Below, piece after piece: positions 18,015 to 27,764 of a stretch of 64,000 bases of DNA. Source of the stretch: Rothia mucilaginosa (GTDB lineage: Bacteria; Actinomycetota; Actinomycetes; Actinomycetales; Micrococcaceae). The position numbers and the translations under genes were made by a program. The stretch lies in assembly GCF_001061665.1 (NCBI RefSeq), contig NZ_JVSP01000006.1:230039-294038 (forward strand). The letters are read 5' to 3'. The notes beneath the pieces were generated by a model, which saw only the letters and a program-made list of their open reading frames with translations, did no database searches and was not told the DNA's origin. Position 1 is the stretch's first letter; each line of letters opens with the position of its first letter.

Positions 18015-19778
18015 TTAGTACTTACGCTCCTTCGGCTCGTAACGGGTGTAGACGACGGGCTTGGTGTCGAATCGCAGGCCCTTCACACCCTCAAACTCGG
18101 ATTCGGGGTCGAGGTAGACCATAGAGTGCTTCATGAAGTTCACGTCATCGCGCTTGGGGTAGTCCTCGCGGTAGTGACCGCCGCGGGACTCCTTGCGGTG
18201 CAGCGCACCGACGGACATGACCTTGGCCAGCTGGAGCAGGAAGCCCAGCTCGACGGCCTCGAGCAGGTCGAGGTTGAAGCGCTTGCCCTTGTCCTGAATC
18301 GAGATGTTCTTGTAACGCTCTTCGAGCTTCTCGATGGTGGCCAGCGCGGCGCGGATGGTCTCCTCGGTGCGGAACACCTGCATGTCGGCCTCCATGGCCT
18401 TCTGCAGGTCTGCGCGGATAGCGCCGACCTTCTCGGTGCCCTTGCCTTCGAGGATGCCGTTGAGCATGTTGAGAACGCGATCTGCTGCGTCGTCCGGAAC
18501 GGGAACGAAGTCGGCGGATGCGGCGTACTCGGCGGCCTTACGGCCGGCACGCTTACCGAAGACGTTGATGTCGAGCAGGGAGTTGGTGCCCAGGCGGTTT
18601 GCACCGTGCACGGACACGCAGGCAACCTCACCGGCTGCGTAGAGGCCGGGGACGGTCTCTTCGCTGTTGCGGTACACCTCGGTCTCGTTGTTGGTGGGAA
18701 TACCACCCATTGCGTAGTGCGCGGTGGGGAACACCGGGATGGGCTGGTGGTGCGGTTCCACGGCCAGGTAGGTACGAGCGAACTCGGTGATATCCGGCAG
18801 CTTCTCGTCGATGTGCGAGGGCTCCAGGTGGGTCAGGTCCAGCAGCACGTAGTCCTTGTGGGGGCCACAGCCGCGGCCCTCGCGCACCTCGTTTGCCATG
18901 GCTCGTGCCACGATATCGCGGGGTGCGAGGTCCTTAATGGTCGGTGCGTAGCGCTCCATGAAGCGCTCACCGTCAGCGTTACGGAGAATACCGCCCTCAC
19001 CGCGAGCACCCTCGGTCACGAGGATGCCCAGGCCTGCCAGGCCGGTCGGGTGGAACTGAACGAACTCCATGTCCTCCAGGGGCAGGCCGGCGCGCAGTGC
19101 GATGGCCATGCCGTCACCGGTGAGGGTGTGGGCGTTGGAAGTGGTCTTGAAGATCTTGCCGCAACCGCCGGATGCGAAGATTACGGACTTGGCCTGGAAG
19201 ACGTGTACCTCGCCGGTTGCCAGGTCATAGGAGACAACGCCGGCGGGACGGGGCTTACCCTCTTCGTCCTTGACCAGAATCAGGTCGAGCACGTAGAACT
19301 CGTTGTAGAACTCAACGTTGTGACGCACGCAGTTCTGGTACAGGGTCTGCAGAATCATGTGGCCGGTACGGTCAGCTGCGTAGCATGCGCGGCGCACGGC
19401 AGCCTTACCGTGGTCGCGGGTGTGGCCACCGAAGCGGCGCTGGTCGATGCGGCCCTCGGGGGTTCGGTTGAAGGGAAGACCCATCTTCTCCAGGTCGAGC
19501 ACGGCGTCGATGGCTTCCTTAGCCATAATTTCTGCCGCGTCCTGATCGACCAGGTAATCGCCACCCTTGACGGTGTCAAAGGTGTGCCACTCCCAGTTGT
19601 CCTCCTCGACGTTGGCCAGAGCGGCACACATACCGCCCTGCGCCGCACCGGTGTGGGAACGGGTCGGGTAAAGCTTGGTCAAAACCGCGGTGCGGACTCG
19701 CTGGCCTGCCTCAATAGCGGCACGCATACCGGCACCGCCGGCGCCGACGATCACTACATCGTACTTATGTACCTGCAT
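18015..19778 (-). CDS. sdhA: Succinate dehydrogenase flavoprotein subunit
   Basis: A 587-residue flavoprotein that oxidises succinate to fumarate. It has V-V-I-V-G-A-G-G-A-G-M-R-A-A at residues 9-22, the covalent-FAD histidine region R-S-H-T-G-A-A-Q-G-G near 45, the active-site H-P-T-G-L and E-G-A-R-G-E-G-G stretches, and N-R-L-G-T-N-S-L-L-D near 395. Normal length. It is the third gene of a four-gene operon read leftwards. Confidence 0.97.
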   Translation of the reverse strand: MQVHKYDVVIVGAGGAGMRAAIEAGQRVRTAVLTKLYPTRSHTGAAQGGMCAALANVEEDNWEWHTFDTVKGGDYLVDQDAAEIMAKEAIDAVLDLEKMGLPFNRTPEGRIDQRRFGGHTRDHGKAAVRRACYAADRTGHMILQTLYQNCVRHNVEFYNEFYVLDLILVKDEEGKPRPAGVVSYDLATGEVHVFQAKSVIFASGGCGKIFKTTSNAHTLTGDGMAIALRAGLPLEDMEFVQFHPTGLAGLGILVTEGARGEGGILRNADGERFMERYAPTIKDLAPRDIVARAMANEVREGRGCGPHKDYVLLDLTHLEPSHIDEKLPDITEFARTYLAVEPHHQPIPVFPTAHYAMGGIPTNNETEVYRNSEETVPGLYAAGEVACVSVHGANRLGTNSLLDINVFGKRAGRKAAEYAASADFVPVPDDAADRVLNMLNGILEGKGTEKVGAIRADLQKAMEADMQVFRTEETIRAALATIEKLEERYKNISIQDKGKRFNLDLLEAVELGFLLQLAKVMSVGALHRKESRGGHYREDYPKRDDVNFMKHSMVYLDPESEFEGVKGLRFDTKPVVYTRYEPKERKY

Positions 19779-19831
19779 GATGTTCTTTCTGTGTTTTCGA
19801 TGTTTGAATTTGTCTGCCGGTTACGTCGTCG

Positions 19832-20317
19832 TTAGTGTGCCGCGCAGAAGCTGGGGAGCAGGTTGGCCGCTGCGCCCGAGGGGCAGGGGTCAAACGCGAA
19901 GATGGTGAGGGTACCAACCAGCAGGACAAATGCGGAGGCAGCGAAGAGGATAACCTTCAGCCACACGCGCAGGCGGTCCTTCTCGGCGTAATCGTCGATG
20001 ATGACGCGGATGCCGTTGGTGCCGTGCAGCATGGCCAGCCACAGCAGCAGCAGGTCCCAGACCTGCCAGAAGGGGTTGGCCCACTTGCCACCCACGAAGC
20101 CGAAGTCGATGGCGTGGATGCCGTCGCCGACCATCAGGTTCGAGAAGAGGTGGCCAAAGATAAGAATCACAAGCACGACGCCGGACAGGCGCATGCCCAA
20201 CCAGGCGAACATCTCAAAGTTGTTGCGCTTGGAGGAGGAGCGGTTGTACTTCACACCGTCGATGCGGTTATCACGCAGGCGGGGTACGTAGGTGCGGGGC
20301 TTAAGCGGAGTAGCCAT
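19832..20317 (-). CDS. sdhD: Succinate dehydrogenase membrane anchor subunit
   Basis: A 161-residue protein with a polar head (R-T-Y-V-P-R-L-R-D-N-R-I) and three hydrophobic helices. The motif L-S-G-V-V-L-V-I-L-I-F-G-H lies in the first and H-G-T-N-G-I-R-V-I-I-D-D-Y after the second; the histidines are probable haem b or quinone-site ligands. It follows sdhC by 3 bases. Confidence 0.92.
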   Translation of the reverse strand: MATPLKPRTYVPRLRDNRIDGVKYNRSSSKRNNFEMFAWLGMRLSGVVLVILIFGHLFSNLMVGDGIHAIDFGFVGGKWANPFWQVWDLLLLWLAMLHGTNGIRVIIDDYAEKDRLRVWLKVILFAASAFVLLVGTLTIFAFDPCPSGAAANLLPSFCAAH

Positions 20318-20320
20318 GGT

Positions 20321-20779
20321 TTAGTGACCTCCAATGTGCGAGAAAACGATGGGCAGGTGGCGGGCGGCGAAGCCGGCAACGGTGAGTGCCCAGAGAATCA
20401 GCACAACCCACAGAATCTTGATGTGAACGTAGGTTGCCTTCTGGCTGATTTCGACGTTGCCGTCCTTGTTCTTCGCTTGGATGTGCTCCACGTGTGCGTT
20501 GGTTGCCTTACCCCAGAAGTCGATGAGGATAATGCGGATACCGTTGAAGGCGTGGTAGACGATGGCTGCTACCAGGGCGGTCTCACCCAGGCCCATGATG
20601 GGGTTCTTGTACAGGCCCAGCACACCGTTGTAGGCCTCCGGAGAGATGCGCACGACGGCGGTATCGAGGATGTGGACAAGAAGGAAGAAGAAAATCGCGA
20701 TACCGGTAATGCGGTGAGCAACCCAGGACCACATGCCCCAACGGCCGCGGTAGAGGGTTCCCTTAGAACCATTCAACAC
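20321..20779 (-). CDS. sdhC: Succinate dehydrogenase cytochrome b556 subunit
   Basis: A 152-residue membrane subunit with three helices. The S-W-V-A-H-R-I-T-G-I-A motif near residue 18 is the family signature, and V-Y-H-A-F-N-G-I-R holds a probable haem histidine. A longer frame opens at 20818, but AGGAGG lies exactly 7 nt before a GTG at 20779, so I choose that start. It is the first gene of sdhCDAB. Confidence 0.92.
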   Translation of the reverse strand: MLNGSKGTLYRGRWGMWSWVAHRITGIAIFFFLLVHILDTAVVRISPEAYNGVLGLYKNPIMGLGETALVAAIVYHAFNGIRIILIDFWGKATNAHVEHIQAKNKDGNVEISQKATYVHIKILWVVLILWALTVAGFAARHLPIVFSHIGGH

Positions 20780-21096
20780 TGAATAACCTCCTGCTGAGAC
20801 GGCGGGCTCGGGGCGCAAAGGGGCACCGGGCGCCTCCCTGCGAGCCGGTCACGACTATGTACTCGCCGACTGCTTTGTTCGTCTGTTACTTCCAAGATAT
20901 CAGGTAAATTCACAGCTTATTGACACACTGTTTATAGATTTTTCCCAACCTATAAACGTGAATTAGGTTATATTTTTTTTGCGATATTACGATTTACCCC
21001 GGGTTGATGCGGAAGTAACCTTAACCTAACAATGCACCCCTCCCCCCAATGAGAGCCGCCTGACATTTTCTGCCAAATCCTAAAAGAATTCGATAT
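20780..21096. other. Divergent control region between sdhC and manC
   Basis: About 315 bp, AT-rich from 20890 to 21000. It holds an inverted repeat (GTTTATAG at 20930-20937, CTATAAAC at 20950-20957, 12-nt spacer), and a probable manC promoter with CTGACA near 21062 and AAGAAT 18 nt later, which ends 7 nt before the ATG at 21097. The sdh promoter should lie here too but no clear box pair stands out. Confidence 0.45.
20930..20957. promoter_or_regulatory. Inverted repeat upstream of sdhCDAB
   Basis: Perfect 8-bp arms GTTTATAG and CTATAAAC, 12 nt apart, about 150 bp before the sdhC start in an AT-rich block. It could be a regulator site for respiration genes or the base of a hairpin in the leader. 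Confidence 0.35.
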
Positions 21097-22236
21097 ATGA
21101 CAAATTCACCCGTTATTCTTGAAGCGATGAATACTGCACTCACTCGATTCCGCCCGCTGATTCCCGCCGGCGGTGTTGGCTCGCGTTTGTGGCCCCTGTC
21201 CCGCGCGCACGCCCCGAAGTTCCTGCTCGACCTCACCTCGTCGGGCAATTCCCTATTGCGTGACACCTACGACCGTCTCATCGACCTCAGCAACGGTTCC
21301 GTCATGGTCGTCACCGGCACCTCGCACGCCAATGCGGTCACCCAGCAGATTCCTGAGCTGCGTGCCGCTGACCTGGTGCTGGAGCCCTCCCCCAAGGACT
21401 CGGCTGCAGCTATCGGCCTGGCTTGCGCCATCATCCACCGCCGCGAACCGGACGCCATCATCGGCTCCTTCGCAGCCGACCACGTCATCAGCCCCGTGGA
21501 CGAGTTCCACCGCGTGGTGACCGAGGCTGTCATCACCGCGGCTACCGGCAAGATTGTCACCATCGGCATTACCCCCACCGAACCCTCCAGCGCCTTCGGC
21601 TACATTCACGCCGGCGCTTCCCTGGGCATCGAGGACGCGCCCAACGCGCACGCTGTGGACACCTTCGTGGAGAAGCCGGACACCGCCACCGCACAGAAGT
21701 ACCTGGATTCAGGCGAATACACCTGGAACGCCGGTATGTTCGTGGCCCCGGCAGCCCTGATGCTCAAGCACCTCGAGGCTAACGAGCCCGAGCTGTACGC
21801 GGGCATCATGGAGATTGCCAACGCCTGGGACACCCCCGAGCGCGAGGCCGTCATGGAGCGGGTGTGGGAAACCCTCCCCAAGACCGCAATCGACTACGCG
21901 GTGGCAGAGCCCGCCGCCGCCGCCGGCGACGTCGCCATGGTCCCCGGCTCCTTCAGCTGGGATGATGTTGGAGACTTCGACGCCGTGGCACGCCTCAACT
22001 CCGAGAAGAGCGGCGAGCAGCTGACCATCCTTGGCGAGAAGGATAACGTCATTAACCACGGTTGCTCCGGCATTGTTGTGGCTAATACCGATCGCAAGAT
22101 TTCGATTATTGGCCTGAACGACATCGTCGTGGTTGACACCCCCGATGCTCTGCTGGTCGCACCGCGTTCCAAGGCACAGGCTGTCAAGGATGCCGTGGGT
22201 GAGATCAAGGCACGAGGCCTGAACAACCTCCTCTAA
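21097..22236 (+). CDS. manC: Mannose-1-phosphate guanylyltransferase
   Basis: A 379-residue nucleotidyltransferase. It has the sugar-nucleotide signature P-L-I-P-A-G-G-V-G-S-R-L-W-P-L-S-R at about residues 20-36, then P-K-F-L-L-D-L, G-S-F-A-A-D-H near 127, G-Y-I-H near 168, V-E-K-P-D and W-N-A-G-M-F near 210, and S-W-D-D-V-G-D near 285. It makes GDP-mannose for glycolipids and glycans. There is no isomerase domain. An ATG at 21127 is the alternative start; neither has a good ribosome site. A strong terminator follows. Confidence 0.93.
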   Translation: MTNSPVILEAMNTALTRFRPLIPAGGVGSRLWPLSRAHAPKFLLDLTSSGNSLLRDTYDRLIDLSNGSVMVVTGTSHANAVTQQIPELRAADLVLEPSPKDSAAAIGLACAIIHRREPDAIIGSFAADHVISPVDEFHRVVTEAVITAATGKIVTIGITPTEPSSAFGYIHAGASLGIEDAPNAHAVDTFVEKPDTATAQKYLDSGEYTWNAGMFVAPAALMLKHLEANEPELYAGIMEIANAWDTPEREAVMERVWETLPKTAIDYAVAEPAAAAGDVAMVPGSFSWDDVGDFDAVARLNSEKSGEQLTILGEKDNVINHGCSGIVVANTDRKISIIGLNDIVVVDTPDALLVAPRSKAQAVKDAVGEIKARGLNNLL

Positions 22237-22290
22237 AATTTTGGCCCTGAGTAGGCGCATGAACCCTACTCGAGCAAAAGATACCTCTAA

Positions 22291-22336
22291 GAAAACCGGT
22301 CCCCTTCTGGTCAGAAGGGAACCGGTTTTCTTTTAC
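22291..22336 (+). terminator. Rho-independent terminator of manC
   Basis: GAAAACCGGT pairs with ACCGGTTTTC around an inner CCCTTCT/AGAAGGG stem, and is followed by TTTTA. It lies 55 nt after the manC stop. Confidence 0.85.
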
Positions 22337-22489
22337 CCTAATGGGTCATTTTGCGGGTGGATTCAAGGCTTTTGCCTAGTTGAGCGTGGAAGGATGCTCC
22401 CTGCGGCTGGGCAGGGGTCTGAATGTCTTATGCACCCCGTGCAGGTTGCACTTCCAGAGTCTGATACGAGCCAAGGATCAACCACTATA

Positions 22490-22502
22490 GAGAATCATTC
22501 TC
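22490..22502. promoter_or_regulatory. Zur-box-like operator before aztD homologue
   Basis: GAGAAT-C-ATTCTC is a perfect palindrome matching the core of actinobacterial zinc-uptake-regulator boxes (GA-A/T-AATCATT-A/T-TC type). It fills the 17 bp just upstream of a TAGTCT -10 box at 22507-22512, so a bound repressor would cover the promoter. This predicts expression in zinc shortage. Confidence 0.65.
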
Positions 22503-22506
22503 ATGT

Positions 22507-22512
22507 TAGTCT
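22507..22512 (+). promoter_or_regulatory. -10 box of the aztD homologue (leaderless start)
   Basis: TAGTCT lies 6 nt before the ATG at 22519, with no ribosome binding site in between. Confidence 0.5.
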
Positions 22513-22518
22513 TGGTGC

Positions 22519-23946
22519 ATGCACATGACCCGTAAGTTTTTCCTCACCCGCGTCGGCGCACTCGGCGCCGTGGCTGCCCTCACCCTGACCGCATGTGGCT
22601 CCCAGGCCACCCAGAACGCCCAGAACGGCCAGAACGGCCAGAATACACAGACCAACCCCAGCGCTTCCACTTCCGCGAGCGCAACCCCCGCCCCCATCAC
22701 CGAAGGCAAGGGCGCTGCCAGCCGCGTGGCCATCACCTACGACGGCGGCGTGCTCGTCTACGACGCCAAGGACATGAAACTGCTGGCCGATATTCCCAAG
22801 GAAGGATTCCTGCGCCTCTCCGATGCCGGCGATAACCGCCATCTCGTCGTGGCCGACGGCAACAGCTACACCTTCCTGGACACCGGCGTGTGGTCCGCAG
22901 CGCACGGCGATCACTCGCACTACTACACCACCGCGCCTTCCCTGAGCTCCCTGAGCCTCGCCGCCGACCACACCGGCCACGTCATCAAGGACAACGGCAG
23001 GGTTGCGGCCTTCGCTGACGGCACCGGCTCCTTCGCCGTGTACGACCCGGCGAAGCTGACCCACGATAAGCGCACCGCCTCCTCCCTGGAGACCACCACC
23101 GTCACCCTGCCGAAGCCGCACCACGGCTTCGCCATCCCCCTGCCCGATAACCAGTACCTGGTGGCGGTCGGCGACTCCAAGACCCGCACCGGTGCCGCCG
23201 TTGTGGACGCGCAGGGCAAGACCGTAACCGAGAGCCCTGCATGCCCCGGCGTGCACGGTGAAGCTATCGCCAAGGACGGCGCGTTCACCATCGGTTGCAC
23301 CGACGGCGCGCTGATCTACAAGGACGGCAAGTTCACCAAGGTCACCAACCCCGAGGACCCGTACTCGCGTTCCGGTAACCAGGCGGGCAAGGCTGACTCC
23401 CAGTACGTTCTGGCGGACTACAAGACCGACAAGGATGCCAAGCTGGAGCGCCCCGAGAAGTTCTCCATCATCGACACCGTCGCGGCAACCCGCACCGTCT
23501 ACTCCCTGCCTTCTGGCGTGAGCTACACCTTCCGATCGCTGGCTCGCGGCCCCCAGGGTGAGGCACTGCTGCTGACCACCGACGGCAAGCTGCGCGTCTT
23601 CGACCCGGCAACCGGCGCCGAGCTGGGCTCCGTACAGCTCATGGAGGCGTGGACCGAGTCCGAGACCTGGCAGGACGAGCGTCCGGCCCTGTGGGTGGAC
23701 GGTAAGACCGCCTACGTGACCGACCCGGCCACCAAAAAGCTCATCGCAGTGTCCCTATCGAACCCGGCGGCTCCGAAGGAGCTCATGAGCGTGGAACTGC
23801 CCAAGACCCCCAACGAGATCCTGGGCGTCTCCTCCTCGAACGCCGCGCCGGTTGAGGCTGAGGCTCACGGTTCTGAAGCTCACGGCTCTGCCTCTTCCTC
23901 GGCTTCCGCTGATGCACACGAGTCTGGCGAGTCCCACTCCCACTAG
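22519..23946 (+). CDS. aztD: AztD-like zinc metallochaperone lipoprotein
   Basis: A 475-residue exported protein. The signal peptide ends in the lipobox L-T-A-C with Cys at residue 26, followed by a Q/N/G-rich and Ser/Thr-rich linker to about residue 65. The rest has repeated short beta motifs (V-A-I-T-Y-D-G-G-V-L-V-Y-D, F-A-V-Y-D-P, A-L-I-Y-K-D-G-K, L-R-V-F-D-P-A-T-G) that suggest a seven-bladed propeller. H-G-D-H-S-H-Y-Y near 134 and a His-rich C-terminus (E-S-G-E-S-H-S-H) fit zinc binding. AztD proteins hand zinc to the AztC binding protein of an ABC importer; no aztABC is visible here. A Zur-like box precedes it. Confidence 0.72.
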   Translation: MHMTRKFFLTRVGALGAVAALTLTACGSQATQNAQNGQNGQNTQTNPSASTSASATPAPITEGKGAASRVAITYDGGVLVYDAKDMKLLADIPKEGFLRLSDAGDNRHLVVADGNSYTFLDTGVWSAAHGDHSHYYTTAPSLSSLSLAADHTGHVIKDNGRVAAFADGTGSFAVYDPAKLTHDKRTASSLETTTVTLPKPHHGFAIPLPDNQYLVAVGDSKTRTGAAVVDAQGKTVTESPACPGVHGEAIAKDGAFTIGCTDGALIYKDGKFTKVTNPEDPYSRSGNQAGKADSQYVLADYKTDKDAKLERPEKFSIIDTVAATRTVYSLPSGVSYTFRSLARGPQGEALLLTTDGKLRVFDPATGAELGSVQLMEAWTESETWQDERPALWVDGKTAYVTDPATKKLIAVSLSNPAAPKELMSVELPKTPNEILGVSSSNAAPVEAEAHGSEAHGSASSSASADAHESGESHSH

Positions 23947-23981
23947 GGATCTCACGCTGAGATAAACCATGTGAAAGCATA

Positions 23982-24022
23982 AAGAGAGATGCGACCGATA
24001 GTCTATCGGTCGCATCTCTCTT
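23982..24022. terminator. Bidirectional terminator
   Basis: AAGAGAGATGCGACCGATA pairs perfectly with its complement across a GTC loop. It lies 35 nt past the lipoprotein stop and just beyond the converging 2H phosphoesterase gene. Confidence 0.8.
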
Positions 24023-24040
24023 AGCGTTTTAGGCTGGCTA

Positions 24041-24619
24041 CTACCGCAGCGGCAGAACCCCGATTTCCTCCCAGTTCTGCCCGTCGTAGGAGTAGCAGTG
24101 CAGGCGGTCCACCGTGAAGGTGCGCCGCTCCGCGGGCAGGGAGTCAAACGCCTCGCGGGCGCTGGCCACCTGTTCCTTGCTCAAACCGTGGCCCAGGGTC
24201 ACGTGCGGCACGTACGGGAAGGGGGCCGCCCCCGTACCGAGCATCCGAACAAGATCCCGGTGAATCCGCTCGAATTCGGCCTTGCCCGCCTCCAGGTTCA
24301 GGTACTCCACCTCGGTCACCGGGCGGAAGGAGTGCACCGACCCCCAGCGCGCCTCGAAACGCGAGGCGCCCAGGTCTTCGGAAAACCGCGGGGAACGCAC
24401 GGTATCCAGCAGGGAGTCATCCAGCTCCGCCACGTACACGGTCACGTGGGTGCTCATTGACGCGGCCGGGACCCCCGTTGTCTCCCGCTTCCACTCCTCC
24501 AGGCGCTGAGCATTCTCACCGCTCACGTGAGCAATAATGCTCAGGTAGCGGCGACCGGGCTTGAGGGTGGGTGATACGGAGGCCTCAGAGGGACTCGATT
24601 GCTCGCGGGGTTCTGTCAT
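24041..24619 (-). CDS. 2'-5' RNA ligase family protein (2H phosphoesterase)
   Basis: A 192-residue cytosolic protein with the two H-x-T/S-x motifs of the 2H superfamily: H-V-T-V near residue 55 and H-V-T-L near 138. These histidines form the active site of cyclic phosphodiesterases and LigT-like enzymes. The natural substrate is unknown. It lies upstream of the terminator and downstream of trpS on the same strand with a 55-nt gap. Confidence 0.82.
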   Translation of the reverse strand: MTEPREQSSPSEASVSPTLKPGRRYLSIIAHVSGENAQRLEEWKRETTGVPAASMSTHVTVYVAELDDSLLDTVRSPRFSEDLGASRFEARWGSVHSFRPVTEVEYLNLEAGKAEFERIHRDLVRMLGTGAAPFPYVPHVTLGHGLSKEQVASAREAFDSLPAERRTFTVDRLHCYSYDGQNWEEIGVLPLR

Positions 24620-24674
24620 GGGTGTCGTGCGCTTTGCGTTCGTTGAAGATGAGGAATTGATAAGCGCCCGGTAG

Positions 24675-25796
<1,122 letters not shown>

Positions 25797-25832
25797 TCAA
25801 AACTTATGTTCGGGGCGCGGTGGCGCTAGGCT

Positions 25833-26708
25833 CTAGCCATCGATGCGGTAGTCCACCACCAGCGGCGCGTGGTCGCTAAAGCGTTCCTCGTAGGTGGCGG
25901 CGCGATCAACCTGCGCCTGCACGGCGCGCTCGGCCCAGGCCGGGGTCGCCATCTGGTAGTCGATGCGCCAGCCGGCGTCGTTATCGAAGGCCTTGCCGCG
26001 GTAGGACCACCAGGTGTAGGGGCCGGGCACCTGACCGGCCAGATCGCGCGCCACGTCGCGGTAACCGATATCGCCAAAGAAGCAGTCGAAATAGGCGCGT
26101 TCCTCGGGCAGGAAACCCGCACGCTTCTGGTTGGCCTTCCAATTCTTGATATCCAGTTCGGTGTGGCCCACGTTCAGGTCACCCACGATGAGCACGTGAT
26201 CGGAGTGCTCGGCCAGCTCGGGCATACGCACCAGCATACGCTCCAGGAAGCGGTACTTATCCTCCTGCTTCTGGGTGCCGACCTCGCCGGAGTGCACGTA
26301 CGCGCTCACCACGGTCAGGGTCTGACCGTTCGGCAGAACGTAGTCGGCCTCAACCCAGCGTCCCGAGTCGTCGAAGTACTCCTCGCCGATGGTGGAGCGG
26401 GTTGCCACGGGCTGATCCTTCAGCACCTCACCAGCCGAGTTCGGGGTGCGGCGGGTAGCCACCAGCACGCCCGCGCGGCCCTTAGCGGCGGCCTCAGCGT
26501 GCAGAATATTCCACTGCGACTCGTCGAGGAGCTCACGCACGATGGCGTCGGGCGCGCGAACCTCCTGCAGGCAGAGGATGTCGATGTCTCGCTCGGCCAG
26601 CCAGTCGGCCATGTTCTTGCGGTAGGCGGCGCGGATGCCGTTGACGTTGACGCTCGCCACGCGGAGCAGACCGGGCTCACGCGGAACGGGAGGAATCGAA
26701 GAATGCAT
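25833..26708 (-). CDS. xthA: Exodeoxyribonuclease III family AP endonuclease
   Basis: A 291-residue member of the EEP nuclease family. Landmarks are V-N-V-N-G-I-R-A near residue 20, the metal ligand in L-C-L-Q-E-V near 48, the active Tyr and Asp in S-A-Y-V-H-S-G and V-G-D-L-N-V-G-H-T, and the C-terminal F-S-D-H-A-P-L-V-V-D-Y. It acts in base-excision repair. The ATG has no ribosome site, but CATAAT ends 7 nt before it, suggesting a leaderless transcript divergent from the GntR gene. Confidence 0.92.
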   Translation of the reverse strand: MHSSIPPVPREPGLLRVASVNVNGIRAAYRKNMADWLAERDIDILCLQEVRAPDAIVRELLDESQWNILHAEAAAKGRAGVLVATRRTPNSAGEVLKDQPVATRSTIGEEYFDDSGRWVEADYVLPNGQTLTVVSAYVHSGEVGTQKQEDKYRFLERMLVRMPELAEHSDHVLIVGDLNVGHTELDIKNWKANQKRAGFLPEERAYFDCFFGDIGYRDVARDLAGQVPGPYTWWSYRGKAFDNDAGWRIDYQMATPAWAERAVQAQVDRAATYEERFSDHAPLVVDYRIDG

Positions 26709-26715
26709 AGTCTTA

Positions 26716-26721
26716 ATTATG
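26716..26721 (-). promoter_or_regulatory. -10 box of xthA (leaderless start)
   Basis: CATAAT on the minus strand lies 7 nt before the xthA ATG at 26708. Confidence 0.5.
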
Positions 26722-26776
26722 CCAGCATGCGCGGAAGTAAAAATTCACCGTGATTCATTTTTCTTTCACAGATGGT

Positions 26777-26782
26777 TAAAAT
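26777..26782 (+). promoter_or_regulatory. -10 box of the GntR gene
   Basis: TAAAAT lies 8 nt before the ATG at 26791, with a weak TTCATT -35 at 26754. A nearly leaderless transcript is expected. Confidence 0.4.
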
Positions 26783-26790
26783 GTTGGGTG

Positions 26791-27633
26791 ATGAATTCAC
26801 ACTCCTCACATACCCCCGAACCCACCGCCCACTCGCTCTCCACCGATGCTCAGGCCGCAGATCAGGCCTCCCCGAGTACTTCCCCCAACGGTAGCCAGAC
26901 CTATGAGCTGCCGCCGATTCCGGGACCCAAGTACGAGCAGGTGATTCACTACCTCGAGCAGCGCTACATCATTCCGGGTAAGCCCGGCGATAAGCTCCCG
27001 ACCGAGCGCACGATTCAGCAGAACTTCGGCGTGAGCCGCCAGACGGTACGCAGCGCCCTGAAGGTCCTCATCGAGCGCGGCCTGCTCTACAACGTGCAGG
27101 GGTCCGGCACCTACGTGGCCGAACGCAGCGAAGCCACGTACATCCCGCGCGTGGACACCTTCGCCGACGATATGCGCCGCCGCGGGTTCGAAGGCTCGAC
27201 CCGCATGATCGCGACCCGCTGGGTGGATGCCACCGAGGAGATTTCGACCCGACTATCCGTTCCCGTGGGCGAGTCGGTCCTCTTCGTACGCCGTCTGCGC
27301 CTGGCCAACCACGAGGTCATCGGCTTCGAGCGTTCCTACTTTGTCAAGGAAGCCGCCAGCAGCATCCTGGACTCCATGATGGCCGGCCTCTCGGGTTCCT
27401 CCAGTTCCCTGGATCAGCTGGCCGACACCCCCAACGCCATTAAGCACGCCCGCGTACGCACGAGCGCGGCCCTCTTCACCGACGCCGATACCGAGGCCTT
27501 CAACCAGCAGGTTCCCGTGGGCGAGGCCGCCTTCAAGGTGTGCGTCACCGGCTACACCAAGGAGGGAACGCCGGTCGAATACGCTGAGACCCTATACCTC
27601 TCGGACCACTACTTTTACGAGCTGCTTCTCTAG
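26791..27633 (+). CDS. GntR family transcriptional regulator, HutC/UTRA type
   Basis: About 280 residues. A Ser/Thr/Pro-rich head of about 45 residues leads into the winged helix, with K-Y-E-Q-V-I-H-Y-L, G-D-K-L-P-T-E-R-T-I and F-G-V-S-R-Q-T-V-R-S-A-L-K-V-L. The C-terminal half is a UTRA ligand-binding domain ending L-Y-L-S-D-H-Y-F-Y-E. Such proteins respond to sugars or sugar phosphates and often repress metabolic operons. The target is unclear; it lies divergently from xthA and converges on folD. Confidence 0.9.
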   Translation: MNSHSSHTPEPTAHSLSTDAQAADQASPSTSPNGSQTYELPPIPGPKYEQVIHYLEQRYIIPGKPGDKLPTERTIQQNFGVSRQTVRSALKVLIERGLLYNVQGSGTYVAERSEATYIPRVDTFADDMRRRGFEGSTRMIATRWVDATEEISTRLSVPVGESVLFVRRLRLANHEVIGFERSYFVKEAASSILDSMMAGLSGSSSSLDQLADTPNAIKHARVRTSAALFTDADTEAFNQQVPVGEAAFKVCVTGYTKEGTPVEYAETLYLSDHYFYELLL

Positions 27634-27670
27634 CGTCTCTCCCCTGAGACAGGAGGCCGCACGAGACGCG

Positions 27671-27721
27671 CGAAAGGGCGGTGCCCCGGTAGATTTGCTC
27701 TACCGGGGCACCGCCCTTTCG
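27671..27721. terminator. Bidirectional terminator between GntR gene and folD
   Basis: CGAAAGGGCGGTGCCCCGGT pairs with its complement across a short loop, a stem of more than 20 bp, with A/T bases at both feet. It serves both convergent genes. Confidence 0.85.
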
Positions 27722-27764
27722 CTACGGGTCTTTCGTTACGGGTCTATGCGAACGTCGCGGGGAC

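Noticed and set aside
17916-19835. A 639-residue plus-strand frame opposite sdhA
   Set aside because: Antisense shadow of the well-conserved flavoprotein gene.
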